From NCBI GenBank assembly GCA_014843695.1, contig CM026387.1, forward strand, positions 74,241,791-74,305,790: a stretch of 64,000 bases of DNA. The letters run 5' to 3'. Position numbers and translations under genes: made by a program. The stretch comes from Archivesica marissinica (Eukaryota > Mollusca > Bivalvia > Venerida > Vesicomyidae). Under the pieces are notes generated by a model. That model was not told the DNA's origin. It searched no databases and saw only the letters and a list, made by a program, of their open reading frames with translations. The stretch's first letter is position 1. Each line of letters begins with the position of its first letter. Positions 58,301-64,000 of the stretch are shown one piece after another.

Positions 58301-59783
58301 GAACTGAACATGTGACAAGTTAGTGTGTATAGAACCAAACATGTGACATGTTAGTGTGTATAGAACTGAACATGTGACATGTTAGTGTGTATAGAACTGA
58401 ACATGTGACAAGTTAGTGTGTATAGAACTGAACATGTGACATGTTAGTGTGTATAGAACCAAACATGTGACATGTTAGTGTGTATAGAACTGAACATGTG
58501 ACATGTTAGTGTGTATAGAACTGAACATGTGACATGTTAGTGTGTATAGAACTGAACATGTGACATGTTAGTGTGTATAGAACTGAACATGTGACATGTT
58601 AGTGTGTATAGAACCAAACATGTGACAGAGAACTATTAGTTGATAGTTCAGTTGTTTTATGTATATGAACATGTATATTTGGGCTATGAACAGCCGATGT
58701 GTATGTCCTCCTCCATTCTAACAGACTTCAGGGTCCGCGCTGGCAATCGCCAACGTCGCCATTGGCTAAAATATGCCAAAATTGGTTAATAAAAGCTCAG
58801 TTTGGCTAAAATGATAAAAACGGCAAAAATCTGTAAAATTTCCGCAAATTGGAAATTTCCCGAGTATTTATGGAAAATTACAATGGTCAAGATAAAATCG
58901 TGTCGCGTGTCTCGGACTGGTTTACCAAAATGTCCACGCTTTTCATGTATCTATAAATAGCACTGATCTCACTAGCCTTCCTGAGTTGAGAAAATCACTT
59001 CGAAAGTTACGGCATCGTAGCTCATAAAACAATTAAAATATCTCAAATATGTAAATTATGCTCCATCTGCAAAACAGCCACATCATTAGAATGAGCATGG
59101 AAAACTCAATAAATGTTCCAACGTTGAGCATGTTATCTTAACCCTTTCCCCCTTAGAAGCGCCTCTCGACGCCAATTCCTATTGACATAGATCGACACAT
59201 TAGCAGTCAAACAAGCTATAATAAAGATCGGAACAACGTAGTGTATACAACACTTAATAATTCATAGTAACCTCTATGAAGGTTGAGTAGGCAAGTTCAC
59301 AGCTTATCCATTGTGTACGATTGGTAAATTACAGCCAAATGTATGAAATAAAACTGCATCTCTATGGAGGAAAGGGTTAATGAAAAAAGGTTATAAAGAA
59401 TTAAAGCGCGTGAGCCGTGATTGGCTAAGAAAATTTGCTACAAAAAAATAAAAACCAGGGCAGGCCCTGTCAGTGTATATAATATGCTTAGGAATGACAA
59501 GTGTTGCTTATTGTTTTAGAGGTTACGTACATGTTAAACGTTTTCAGGGATGGTGATATGTATGCGGCACTGAGGGACTGCCATAATGCACTGAGACTAG
59601 ACCTCAATCATTTGAAAGCTCACTTTAGACTTGCCAAGTGTCTTAATGAACTCTCCTGGTGCCAGGAGGCATTTGAATGTCTTAAGCACTTCAAGAACAA
59701 ATTCCCAGATTACGCAACGTCGCGAGCTTGTGAACAGCTTGATAAGGATATTAGGGCAGCAATATTTGCAAGGACTGAAAGTG
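22277..59783 (+). CDS. WDTC1: WD and tetratricopeptide repeats protein 1 (10 exons seen, 3' end missing)
   Basis: WDTC1 (DCAF9; adipose in Drosophila) is a WD40/TPR substrate receptor for the CUL4-DDB1 ubiquitin ligase and a regulator of fat storage. Ten plus-strand exons (22277-22327, 26186-26316, 33530-33641, 35327-35514, 36582-36806, 39140-39198, 42845-43045, 49994-50141, 52106-52288, 59548-59783) join with consistent phases into 511 codons. WD40 landmarks are GHIGCVNCLEW (about 48-58), SGSDD and IIIWD (exon 3), SGAADSKVRVHD and FWSAAEDG (exon 4), VRVYDRR (exon 5) and TFSPDGTELLANLGGEQIYL (exon 7). TPR helices are in exons 9-10 (KANAYFEKEQYTKAI, MLYGNRAAAFMKRKW, LKAHFRLAKCL). Vertebrate WDTC1 is about 677 residues from memory, so the final WD repeats lie beyond 64000. 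Introns are filled with arrays and transposons. Confidence 0.95.
22328..23037. other. Start of WDTC1 intron 1, tRNA-like remnant, no gene seen
   Basis: On the minus strand at about 22480-22555 the sequence GGTAGAGTGTCGGATTTGGA and a following GGTTTGATACTC resemble a SINE head with A and B boxes. The rest is unassigned. Confidence 0.4.
23037..25005. repeat. 30/31-bp minisatellite with a 750-bp higher-order duplication
   Basis: About ten 31-bp units (with CAAAACAGTGCCTGGAGTAA) are followed by about 50 units of 30 bp (with CAAACAGTGTCTGGAGCAAG), decaying after 24850. A rare unit with CACACAGTGTGTGGTGCAAG appears at 23471 and 24221, exactly 750 bp (25 units) apart, with matching neighbours. Thirty-base units keep several frames open; these are not genes. 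Confidence 0.96.
25006..25840. other. WDTC1 intron 1, AT-rich, no gene seen
   Basis: Contains simple repeats: CATATTTATA repeats near 25300-25335 and TTGTTG-type repeats near 25340-25385. Confidence 0.6.
25847..26142 (-). mobile_element. tRNA-derived SINE, family A
   Basis: Reverse complement of the 50980-51265 element. A 21-bp internal duplication repeats the B-box region (GATCGAACCTGCGATCCCTG then GATCAAACCTGCGATCCCTG) at 26061-26100. Confidence 0.85.
26186..26316 (+). CDS. WDTC1: WDTC1 exon 2
   Basis: 131 nt between acceptor TATATACAG and donor GTAACA; reads ENLGSIFERDQHVTSALIGR then LGLEHELEGHIGCVNCLEWN. This is the first WD repeat and is highly conserved. A family A SINE ends only 44 bp upstream. 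Confidence 0.96.
26444..27908 (-). mobile_element. Tc1/mariner (DD34E) transposon, inactive
   Basis: A 1465-bp element with inverted termini sharing GTCAAAAAAGAAACGATACC and flanked by TA on both sides, as expected for Tc1/mariner. The minus-strand transposase starts near 27610 with an HTH region (RDVANRLGVTRITITHLLRR), and the catalytic residues are visible in FSDESRF, FQQDNARCHTA and SPIEHLWD; 34 residues separate the second Asp and the Glu. One in-frame TAA follows RHIRT near 27420, and a frameshift lies after the DTLDRHV region near 26800, where the C-terminal part continues in another frame (RPPRQPVTLNQLRDVLRQEW). Autonomous activity is therefore unlikely. Confidence 0.93.
26634..27610 (-). 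pseudogene. Tc1/mariner transposase pseudogene
   Basis: Coding part of the element above, about 325 codons if read through. Order of visible parts is helix-turn-helix, a nonsense codon, the DDE domain, a frameshift and a C-terminal tail ending AVRGANGAHTRY. It lies antisense to WDTC1 in intron 2. Confidence 0.9.
28087..28324 (-). mobile_element. SINE family A, head-truncated
   Basis: The body matches the 14942-15219 copy, but the tRNA-like head is lost after the B-box region. It is directly followed by a family B fragment. Confidence 0.75.
28374..28520 (+). mobile_element. SINE family B, head-truncated
   Basis: Begins inside the element at CCTCGGACCGGGAAGTATGG and continues through CGCCAGATCGGACAGGTGTG to GTGATTAATATAAGTTGTTG. 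Confidence 0.75.
28678..32613 (-). mobile_element. Large-TIR DNA transposon (unrecognised family)
   Basis: About 3.94 kb. Both ends carry inverted repeats of roughly 270-300 bp, starting TAGTCAGGTCAATATA and including CCAAAATC(T/C)GACTTCC and two separate copies of a CCAAGATGGC block. The right terminal repeat has extra sequence near 32530-32590. The interior encodes one decayed minus-strand gene. No clear target-site duplication could be fixed (left flank CTTTAA, right flank TAATAG). It lies in WDTC1 intron 2, antisense. Confidence 0.85.
29125..32193 (-). pseudogene. Decayed transposon-encoded protein with nuclease-like and CXC-like regions
   Basis: Reading from 32193: MAVLFAGDNVDHNIITIDGK continues to YV, then a TAG at 31086-31084, then EMEQLETTHPDVFHKF in the same frame; a CAG-to-TAG change would explain it. 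The frame shifts near 30480 (to FVSKTGEHSLEDVMVYELSP) and again near 29690 (to SRIFGVGKKSIFQKL). The middle part has VVFDGYGGG, DADVDIVKAA and GEGTDLLVLL, an acidic layout like PIN/FEN-type nucleases. The end is Cys-rich, CSCKTACGTPRCSCRVYGLP and CTPACGQY, resembling a tesmin/TSO1 CXC motif, then an acidic EEDEEEA tail. About 1,000 codons in all. Similar proteins recur in invertebrate genomes as I recall, but I cannot name the family. It is placed between long inverted repeats, so it is probably the element's own protein. Confidence 0.75.
32628..32871 (-). mobile_element. Palindromic MITE, family M, copy 2
   Basis: TTAACCCTTTCAACCCC and an inverted GGGTTGAAAGAGTTAA end, with the central GCTCGTAACGAGC palindrome. 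It starts only 14 bp after the end of the large-TIR transposon. Confidence 0.85.
32880..33300. repeat. Intron 2 tail with a two-copy ~58-bp repeat
   Basis: TTTAGTGCTTTCTACAATAG followed by AGTTGTTCAGGGTTCC occurs at about 33130 and 33184. No gene is seen. Confidence 0.75.
33325..33529. repeat. 49-bp tandem repeat carrying the exon 3 acceptor
   Basis: Four to five units share ACATACATTTTCAG and ACAGAGGGTACTCTGAGTTG. The last unit is cut exactly at its TTTTCAG, after which WDTC1 exon 3 begins. One unit has TTTTCAT, destroying the AG. Confidence 0.93.
33530..33641 (+). CDS. WDTC1: WDTC1 exon 3
   Basis: 112 nt between acceptor CATTTTCAG and donor GTAAAT; reads LLASGSDDVQIIIWDPFRNR and ends GHQGNIFSVK. 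The acceptor is the last member of a 49-bp tandem array. Confidence 0.96.
33797..34021 (-). mobile_element. tRNA-derived SINE, family D
   Basis: The reverse complement opens with AAGTCGTGATAGCGCAGTGG, has a GGAGTTCGAGTTCC B-box-like segment, then the GGCAAGGCATTTAA and GATTAATATAAGTTGTAAGA blocks shared with 34252, 38188 and 50255. Confidence 0.85.
34113..34230 (+). mobile_element. SINE family C, 3' part
   Basis: GTTGGCAGTTTCTTACGGAG through GTTGTTAGGTAAACTGCC, lacking the tRNA-like head. Confidence 0.7.
34252..34450 (-). mobile_element. SINE family D, head-truncated
   Basis: Same body as 33797-34021, ending near CCTTTCGCACATGAAGCGAA. Confidence 0.8.
34733..35242 (+). mobile_element. MITE family F
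   Basis: About 510 bp with inverted termini TTAAAGTGACACTACATCGG and, at the right end, GCGATGTAATGTCGCTTTAA. A partial inverted copy lies at 1780-1990. Confidence 0.8.
35327..35514 (+). CDS. WDTC1: WDTC1 exon 4
   Basis: 188 nt between acceptor ATTTACAG and donor GTAAGA; reads FLPSSNDNIVVSGAADSKVR then HASRVKRIATAP and FWSAAEDG. Confidence 0.96.
35720..36006 (-). mobile_element. Non-autonomous element, family E
   Basis: Reverse of 16740-17046: starts AGGGATCATTCTAG and ends CTAGAATGAACCCT, giving approximately 14-bp inverted termini. Confidence 0.75.
36263..36499 (+). mobile_element. Palindromic MITE, family M, copy 3
   Basis: TTAATCCTTTCAACACC start, GGTGTTGAAAGGGTTAA end, and the central ACGGCTCATCATGAGCCGGC palindrome. 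Confidence 0.85.
36582..36806 (+). CDS. WDTC1: WDTC1 exon 5
   Basis: 225 nt between acceptor TTATTTTAG and donor GTAGAG; reads QFDLRCPELCQANSK and later ANDPYVRVYDRR. Its last 14 bases (GATGGACATCAAAG) plus the donor are the first unit of a 34-bp array. Confidence 0.95.
36793..37262. repeat. 34-bp tandem repeat carrying the exon 5 donor
   Basis: About 14 near-identical units. Each holds GATGGACATCAAAG (the last 14 bases of WDTC1 exon 5) joined to GTAGAGTATATG (donor and intron start). The first unit is the real exon end; at least 12 further copies keep AAAG|GTAGAG intact. Confidence 0.97.
37543..37765 (+). mobile_element. tRNA-derived SINE, family B
   Basis: Near-complete copy: CTGTCCGATTAGCGCAGTTG head, then CGCCAGATCGGACAGGTGGG, GAGAGTGATTAATATAAGTT and GCTTCGCAATCGT. 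Confidence 0.87.
37801..37912. repeat. AT-rich TTTATCATTATA simple repeat
   Basis: Repeats of TTATCATTATA and TTTATCA fill the stretch; no other content. Confidence 0.9.
38070..38560 (+). mobile_element. SINE family C, split by a family D insertion
   Basis: Family C head from GTCGAGTGGTTAAGGTCGCT to GTTGGCAGT, interrupted at 38188-38420, and resumed at GTTGGCAGTTTCTTACGGAG. The TTGGCAGT at both edges is the likely target duplication. Confidence 0.85.
38188..38420 (-). mobile_element. SINE family D inserted into family C
   Basis: Complete-looking copy in reverse orientation; nested position shows that family D moved after this family C copy arrived. Confidence 0.85.
38584..39030. repeat. Two-copy ~250-bp direct duplication
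   Basis: CAATAGAGGTGACACT(G/A)TAATA and ACAGTCAAACCTGTCTT blocks occur at about 38618-38690 and 38874-38945, each followed by CAGCCAGTC and short GGCTGCTTAATAGAGGT repeats. Confidence 0.8.
39140..39198 (+). CDS. WDTC1: WDTC1 exon 6
   Basis: 59 nt between acceptor TGTTACAG and donor GTTAGT; reads FSSNEEFPLPRGCVEYYVPG across the junction, matching the QYYVAGHLP region of the vertebrate protein. Too short for a simple open-frame search. Confidence 0.92.
39266..39808. repeat. 49-bp minisatellite, about 11 copies
   Basis: Unit core CACTGGTTCCAACTTAACC then CACCATTAGGAACAGGGGTT. It begins about 70 bp after the exon 6 donor. Confidence 0.96.
39944..42844. repeat. 35-bp minisatellite carrying the exon 7 acceptor, interrupted
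   Basis: About 54 units, split by a 1014-bp insertion. Each has ATTGCAG followed by GTCATATACC (the first 10 bases of WDTC1 exon 7) then TCACAAGTACC. The final unit is the real acceptor, after which the sequence changes to GCAGAAGAAAGACG of the exon. The minority CATCATTGCAG form also keeps the acceptor. Confidence 0.97.
40427..41440. mobile_element. 1014-bp element inserted in the 35-bp array
   Basis: The array stops after AAGTAC and resumes at TACCATGATGC, giving a TAC target duplication. The ends CCTCGAGTTTCC and GGACACTAGAGG are imperfect inverted repeats (10 of 12). No long coding frame is present, so it is probably non-autonomous. Confidence 0.75.
42845..43045 (+). CDS. WDTC1: WDTC1 exon 7
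   Basis: 201 nt; starts GTCATATACCGCAG after acceptor TATTGCAG and ends before GTCTGT. Reads HIPQKKDDYRKKLRALAATY then VTFSPDGTELLANLGGEQIY. The acceptor and first 10 exon bases are the terminal unit of the upstream 35-bp array. Confidence 0.95.
43069..43556 (-). mobile_element. Family E element split by a family M MITE
   Basis: GCTCATTCTAGGGCCC start and AAGAATGAGTCC end are the inverted termini. The interior is interrupted at TTGTA by the MITE at 43197-43438 and resumes at TGGTCATATTGTG. Confidence 0.7.
43197..43438 (-). mobile_element. Palindromic MITE, family M, copy 4 (nested)
   Basis: TTAACCCCTTTCAACACC start, GGTGTTGAATGGGTTAA end; inserted in a family E element. TTAA is present at both edges and may be the target duplication. 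Confidence 0.88.
43660..43901 (+). mobile_element. Palindromic MITE, family M, copy 5
   Basis: TTAACCTATTCAACCCC start, GGTGTTGAAAGGGTTAA end, palindrome ACGGCTCATCACGAGCCGGC. Confidence 0.88.
44025..49930. repeat. 24-bp minisatellite, about 245 copies, with nested higher-order duplications
   Basis: Unit core CTTGGTACCAGTAGGGTA then GAGATC; each unit has a GGTACC palindrome. A marker block (GGCAGAGATCCTCAGTACTT) occurs at about 45651, 45958 and 47729, so segments of about 0.31 and 1.77 kb were copied as blocks. Units are 8 codons with few stops, which creates a 1347-codon minus-strand frame and others that are not genes. It ends 63 bp before WDTC1 exon 8. Confidence 0.97.
49994..50141 (+). 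CDS. WDTC1: WDTC1 exon 8
   Basis: 148 nt between acceptor TGTGTTTCAG and donor GTATGT; reads TDHPSMNGYSTYRNGSTNGV then HEKTAARK. This is the low-complexity Asn/Gly-rich linker between WD and TPR parts, as in relatives with a NGVSNGV-type linker. Confidence 0.9.
50255..50540 (+). mobile_element. SINE family D with internal insert
   Basis: GCGTTCGCTTCAGGTGCGAA and GGAGTTCGAGCCGTGC give the head, the GGCAAGGCATTTAAATTCCA block follows, then about 75 bp of foreign sequence ending in TATCTATCTATC, then GGTCTCGAGAGTGATTAATA. Confidence 0.75.
50541..50979. other. WDTC1 intron 8, no feature seen
   Basis: Contains a short CAACAACAACAAC simple repeat near 50810. No exon or element is supported. Confidence 0.5.
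50980..51265 (+). mobile_element. tRNA-derived SINE, family A (best copy)
   Basis: The head GGATCTGTAGTCCAGTGGTA with A box, an anticodon-arm-like CTGGACTGGTAATCCAG and a B box GGTTCGATCCC resemble a tRNA gene. A 200-bp unrelated body and an AATAAACGTAAAAA tail identify a SINE rather than a tRNA gene. Confidence 0.88.
51412..51612. repeat. ~60-bp tandem repeat, 3 copies, followed by a G run
   Basis: AGATCATTTAATTATTTTCT recurs near 51421 and 51486 and in a diverged form near 51550. A run of 11 G follows at about 51619-51630. Confidence 0.85.
51806..52068 (+). mobile_element. tRNA-derived SINE, family B
   Basis: TTGTCCGAGTAGCGCAGTGG head, body and CAATCATTGTAAAATAAGTA tail. It ends about 40 bp before the acceptor of WDTC1 exon 9. 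Confidence 0.85.
52106..52288 (+). CDS. WDTC1: WDTC1 exon 9
   Basis: 183 nt between acceptor ATATTTCAG and donor GTTTGT; reads HKLEKKSLQPLVESLKKKAN then YFEKEQYTKAIILYNQAIAR and YGNRAAAFMKRKW. First TPR unit. Confidence 0.96.
52427..52634. repeat. 34-bp minisatellite, 6 copies
   Basis: Alternating ACTGTACCGGCCCAATC and ACTGTACTGTCCACATC halves. Itself a dimer of a 17-bp unit sharing TCACTGTAC. Confidence 0.95.
52881..58626. repeat. 31-bp minisatellite, about 185 copies, two-state variant sites
   Basis: Unit core AACATGTGACATGTTAGTGT then GTATAGAACTG. Variation is almost entirely at two places: GACAAG versus GACATG, and AACTGAAC versus AACCAAAC. A few early and scattered units have TATATCC. 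The early part is mostly GACAAG and the middle and late parts mostly GACATG. It occupies most of WDTC1 intron 9. Confidence 0.97.
58630..59540. other. End of WDTC1 intron 9, no gene seen
   Basis: The segment 59143-59380 begins AACCCTTTCCCCCTTAGAAG and ends GAGGAAAGGGTT, an imperfect inverted pair suggesting another MITE-type element. Other sequence is unassigned. Confidence 0.45.
59548..59783 (+). CDS. WDTC1: WDTC1 exon 10
   Basis: 236 nt after acceptor GTTTTCAG; reads DGDMYAALRDCHNALRLDLN then LKAHFRLAKCLNELSW and ends DIRAAIFARTES. The donor is taken as GTGGGT after AGTG; an alternative a few bases away is possible. Second and third TPR helices. Confidence 0.93.
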
Positions 59784-59919
59784 GTGGGTATATCTGTGAT
59801 CTGTGTACGAGATCAAACCGGAAATAATGTGCCTGGAAGAAAGTCTTATGAGAGTTTCACAGTATCAAAGCACACACACACACACACTCTGTGTGTAGCT
59901 CAATACCACAAATAGTCTA

Positions 59920-60052
59920 TGCAAATTTATTTTAGCTCGATTGCGAAACAAGTTCTTACAACTTATAACTTATATTAATGCCTAAGGGCACAATCGTAAA
60001 TGCTCCAGCGGGACTCGAACTCCGGGCCATTCGCACCTGAAATGAACGAGCT
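59920..60052 (-). mobile_element. SINE family D, internally deleted
   Basis: TTTATTTTAGCTCGATTGCG, then jumps to GCCTAAGGGCACAATCGTAA and GGACTCGAACTCCGG; the middle of the element is missing. Confidence 0.7.
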
Positions 60053-60174
60053 ACCACAAATCATGTTTACTGTGAAAAGAATATTGATTCAAAGTTCAAA
60101 GATATTTATTAGTAGCTAAAGGCCACCTGCCCACAAAACAACAAACAAGTTATACATTGTACAGACATGTAAGG

Positions 60175-60495
60175 TAAGAGTATACATGTAACCCATATAA
60201 ACATACCCATACTGCTCATATAACTTCATGATGCAATAATATATACATGTATCCCATATAAACATACCCATACTGCTCATATAGCTTCAGTAATGATGCA
60301 ATAATTTATACATGTATCCCATATAAACATACCCATACCGCTCATATAGCTTCAGTAATGATGCAATAATATATACATGTATCCCATATAAACATACCCA
60401 CACTGCTCATATAACTTCATGATGCAATAATATATACATGTATCCCATATAAACATACCCACACTGCACATATAACTTCAGTATTGATGCAATAA
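60175..60495. repeat. ~64-bp tandem repeat, 5 copies
   Basis: ACATGTATCCCATATAAACA then TACCCATACTGCTCATATA recurs with a GATGCAATAATATAT spacer. Confidence 0.93.
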
Positions 60496-60628
60496 TGTAC
60501 ACTCGATAAATACATTAACAACGTTATGGTTCACTACCACTGTCCGACCTCACAGAGCCCAATGAAGCTTGCTCATCTGACTGAACATCAAATGGACTTA
60601 AATATTAAAGATTTAATGTGCTATCGCA

Positions 60629-63600
60629 ATGCCAGACAGTCTCGGCTCCCCAGCAACGCCAGAACGTCTCGGCTCCCCAGTACTCGGCTCCCCAGTAACA
60701 CCAGACAGTCTCAGCTCCCCAGCAATGTCAGACAGTCTTGGCTCCCCAGACAGTCTCGGCTCCCCAGACCGTCTCGGCTCCCCAGTAACACCAGACAGTC
60801 TTGGCTCCCCAGACAGTCTCTGTTCCCCAGACAGTCTTGGCTCCCCAGACAGTCTCGGCTCCCCAGACCGTCTCGGCTCCCCAGTAACACCAGACAGTCT
60901 CGGCTCCCCAGCAATGTCAGACAGTCTCGGCTCCCCAGCAACGCCAGACAGTCTCGGTTCCCCAGCAACGCCAGACAGTCTCGGTTCCCCAGCAACGCCA
61001 GACAGTCTCGGCTCCCCAGCAACACCAGCAACACCAGACAGTCTCGGCTCCCCAGTAACACCAGACAGTCTCGGCTCCCCAGCAACGCCAGACAGTCTCG
61101 GTTCCCCAGCAACGCCAGACAGTCTCGGTTCCCCAGCAACGCCAGACAGTCTCGGCTCCTTGGCAACGCCAGACAGTCTCGGCTCCCTGGCAATGCCAGA
61201 GAGTCTCGGCTCCCCGGCAGTGCCAGACAGTCTCGGCTCCCCAGACAGTCTCGGCTCCCTGGCAATGCCAGACAGTCTCGGCTCCCCAGACAGTCTCGGC
61301 TCCCCGGCAGTGCCAGACAGTCTCGGCTCCCCAGACAGTCTTGGCCCCCCAGACAGTCTTGGCTCCCCAGACAGTCTTGGCTCCCCAGACAGGCTCGGCT
61401 CCCCAGACAGGCTCGGCTCCCCAGCCAGGCTCGGCTCCCCAGACAGTCTTGGCTCCCCAGACAGTCTTGGCTCCCCAGTCAGTCTCGGCTCCCCAGACCG
61501 TCTCGGCTCCCCAGTAACACCAGACAGTCTCGGCTCCCCAGCAATGTCAGACAGTCTCGGCTCCCCAGCAACGCCAGACAGTCTCGGTTCCCCAGCAACG
61601 CCAGACAGTCTCGGTTCCCCAGCAACGCCAGACAGTCTCGGCTCCCCAGCAACACCAGCAACACCAGACAGTCTCGGCTCCCCAGTAACACCAGACAGTC
61701 TCGGCTCCCCAGCAACGCCAGACAGTCTCGGTTCCCCAGCAACGCCAGACAGTCTCGGTTCCCCAGCAACGCCAGACAGTCTCGGCTCCTTGGCAACGCC
61801 AGACAGTCTCGGCTCCCTGGCAATGCCAGAGAGTCTCGGCTCCCCGGCAGTGCCAGACAGTCTCGGCTCCCCAGACAGTCTCGGCTCCCTGGCAATGCCA
61901 GACAGTCTCGGCTCCCCAGACAGTCTCGGCTCCCCGGCAGTGCCAGACAGTCTCGGCTCCCCAGACAGTCTTGGCCCCCCAGACAGTCTTGGCTCCCCAG
62001 ACAGTCTTGGCTCCCCAGACAGGCTCGGCTCCCCAGACAGGCTCGGCTCCCCAGCCAGGCTCGGCTCCCCAGACAGTCTTGGCTCCCCAGACAGTCTTGG
62101 CTCCCCAGTCAGTCTTGGCTCCCCAGACAGGCTCGGCTCCCCAGACAGTTTTGGCTCCCCAGACAGTCTGGCTCCCCAGACAGGCTCGGCTCCCCAGACA
62201 GTCTTGGCTCCCCAGACAGTCTTGGCTCCCCAGACAGTCTCGGCTCCCCAGACAGTCTCGGCTCCCTGGCAATGCCAGACAGTCTCGGCTCCCCAGACAG
62301 TCTCGGCTCCCCGGCAGTGCCAGACAGTCTCGGCTCCCCAGACAGTCTTGGCCCCCCAGACAGTCTTGGCTCCCCAGACAGTCTTGGCTCCCCAGACAGG
62401 CTCGGCTCCCCAGACAGGCTCGGCTCCCCAGCCAGGCTCGGCTCCCCAGACAGTCTTGGCTCCCCAGACAGTCTTGGCTCCCCAGTCAGTCTCGGCTCCC
62501 CAGACCGTCTCGGCTCCCCAGTAACACCAGACAGTCTCGGCTCCCCAGCAATGTCAGACAGTCTCGGCTCCCCAGCAACGCCAGACAGTCTCGGTTCCCC
62601 AGCAACGCCAGACAGTCTCGGTTCCCCAGCAACGCCAGACAGTCTCGGCTCCCCAGCAACACCAGCAACACCAGACAGTCTCGGCTCCCCAGTAACACCA
62701 GACAGTCTCGGCTCCCCAGCAACGCCAGACAGTCTCGGTTCCCCAGCAACGCCAGACAGTCTCGGTTCCCCAGCAACGCCAGACAGTCTCGGCTCCTTGG
62801 CAACGCCAGACAGTCTCGGCTCCCTGGCAATGCCAGAGAGTCTCGGCTCCCCGGCAGTGCCAGACAGTCTCGGCTCCCCAGACAGTCTCGGCTCCCTGGC
62901 AATGCCAGACAGTCTCGGCTCCCCAGACAGTCTCGGCTCCCCGGCAGTGCCAGACAGTCTCGGCTCCCCAGACAGTCTTGGCCCCCCAGACAGTCTTGGC
63001 TCCCCAGACAGTCTTGGCTCCCCAGACAGGCTCGGCTCCCCAGACAGGCTCGGCTCCCCAGCCAGGCTCGGCTCCCCAGACAGTCTTGGCTCCCCAGACA
63101 GTCTTGGCTCCCCAGTCAGTCTTGGCTCCCCAGACAGGCTCGGCTCCCCAGACAGGCTTGGCTCCCCAGACAGTCTCGGCTCCCCAGACAGTCTTGGCTC
63201 CCCAGACAGTCTCGGCTCCCCAGACAGTCTTGGCTCCCCAGACAGTCTCGGCTCCCCAGACAGGCTTGGCTCCTCAGACAGTCTTGGCTCCCCAGACAGT
63301 CTCGGCTCCCCGGCAGTGCCAGACAGTCTCGGCTCCCCAGCAGTGCCAGACAGTCTCGGCTCCCCAGACAGTCTCGGCTCCCAGACAGTCTCGGCTCCCC
63401 AGCAGTGCCAGACAGTCTCGGCTCCCCAGACAGTATCGGCTCCCCGGCAGTGCCAGACAGTCTCGGCTCCCCGGCAGTGCCAGACAGTCTCGGCTCCCCA
63501 GACAGTCTCGGCTCCCTGGCAATGCCAGACAGTCTCGGCTCCCCAGACAGTCTCGGCTCCCCGGCAGTGCCAGACAGTCTCGGCTCCCCAGACAGTCTTG

Positions 63601-64000
63601 GCCCCCCAGACAGTCTTGGCTCCCCAGACAGTCTTGGCTCCCCAGACAGGCTCGGCTCCCCAGACAGGCTCGGCTCCCCAGCCAGGCTCGGCTCCCCAGA
63701 CAGTCTTGGCTCCCCAGACAGTCTTGGCTCCCCAGTCAGTCTTGGCTCCCCAGACATGCTCGGCTCCCCAGACAGTTTTGGCTCCCCAGACAGTCTTGGC
63801 TCCCAGACAGGCTCGGCTCCCCAGACAGTCTTGGCTCCCCAGACAGTCTTGGCTCCCCAGACAGTCTCGGCTCCCCAGACAGGCTTGGCTCCTCAGACAG
63901 TCTTGGCTCCCCAGACAGTCTCGGCTCCCCGGCAGTGCCAGACAGTCTCGGCTCCCCAGCAGTGCCAGACAGTCTCGGCTCCCCAGACAGTCTCGGCTCC
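60629..64000. repeat. 18/27-bp minisatellite with ~1.0-kb higher-order unit, runs off window
   Basis: Core CAGACAGTCTCGGCTCCC with or without an inserted AGCAACGC or GGCAGTGC block. A marker (GCAATGTCAG) appears at 60911, 61541 and 62548, and long stretches are identical at a 1007-bp offset. The 631-codon frame switches register near 62160 without any splice logic and is a repeat artefact. Each unit reads TCTCGGCTCCCCAG, a pyrimidine-rich AG that resembles a 3' splice site. Confidence 0.96.

Noticed and set aside
60629..62524. A 631-codon open frame reading PDSLGSP repeats
   Set aside because: Tandem-array artefact. It changes register near 62160, overlaps equally long minus-strand frames, and nothing like it occurs in WDTC1.

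Overview
This is a eukaryotic, intron-rich, repeat-dominated window. There are no operons or bacterial signals, coding sequence is split into short exons with GT..AG junctions, and tRNA-derived SINEs, MITEs, a Tc1/mariner copy and a LINE fragment are scattered throughout. The style (many SINE/MITE families plus kilobase minisatellites) suggests a lophotrochozoan, most likely a bivalve mollusc; the species is inference only.

Two conserved genes were reconstructed by joining exons whose splice phases all agree. On the minus strand, a DNAJC8 (spliceosome-associated J-domain protein) orthologue starts at 18671 and runs left through eight exons to 2511 (221 residues); its last exon lies left of the window. 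On the plus strand, a WDTC1/DCAF9 (Drosophila adipose) orthologue starts at 22277 and runs right through ten exons to 59783 (511 residues); its C-terminal exons lie beyond 64000. The genes are divergent, about 3.6 kb apart.

Layout: 1-1265 degraded hAT-type transposase with an in-frame 33-bp repeat; 2511-18671 DNAJC8, with introns holding 70-, 17-, 21-, 31-, 40- and about 59-bp minisatellites; 18672-22276 intergenic, with a broken LINE and a SINE; 22277-59783 WDTC1, with 30-, 49-, 34-, 49-, 35-, 24-, 34- and 31-bp minisatellites, a 1.46-kb Tc1/mariner element, and a 3.9-kb DNA transposon with long inverted termini encoding a decayed protein I do not recognise; 60100-64000 further tandem arrays in the next WDTC1 intron. 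By my estimate about 27 kb (over 40%) of the window is tandem repeat.

The most interesting pattern is that several arrays sit exactly on splice junctions of these two genes. One repeats the 5' splice site of WDTC1 exon 5 with the last 14 exon bases (about 14 copies). Another repeats the 3' splice site of exon 7 with the first 10 exon bases (about 54 copies). A third repeats the 3' splice site of exon 3. In DNAJC8, arrays begin 4 bp and about 13 bp upstream of two acceptors. The locus therefore carries long ladders of decoy splice sites. The very long open frames in the arrays are artefacts of repeat units that are multiples of three or lack stops.
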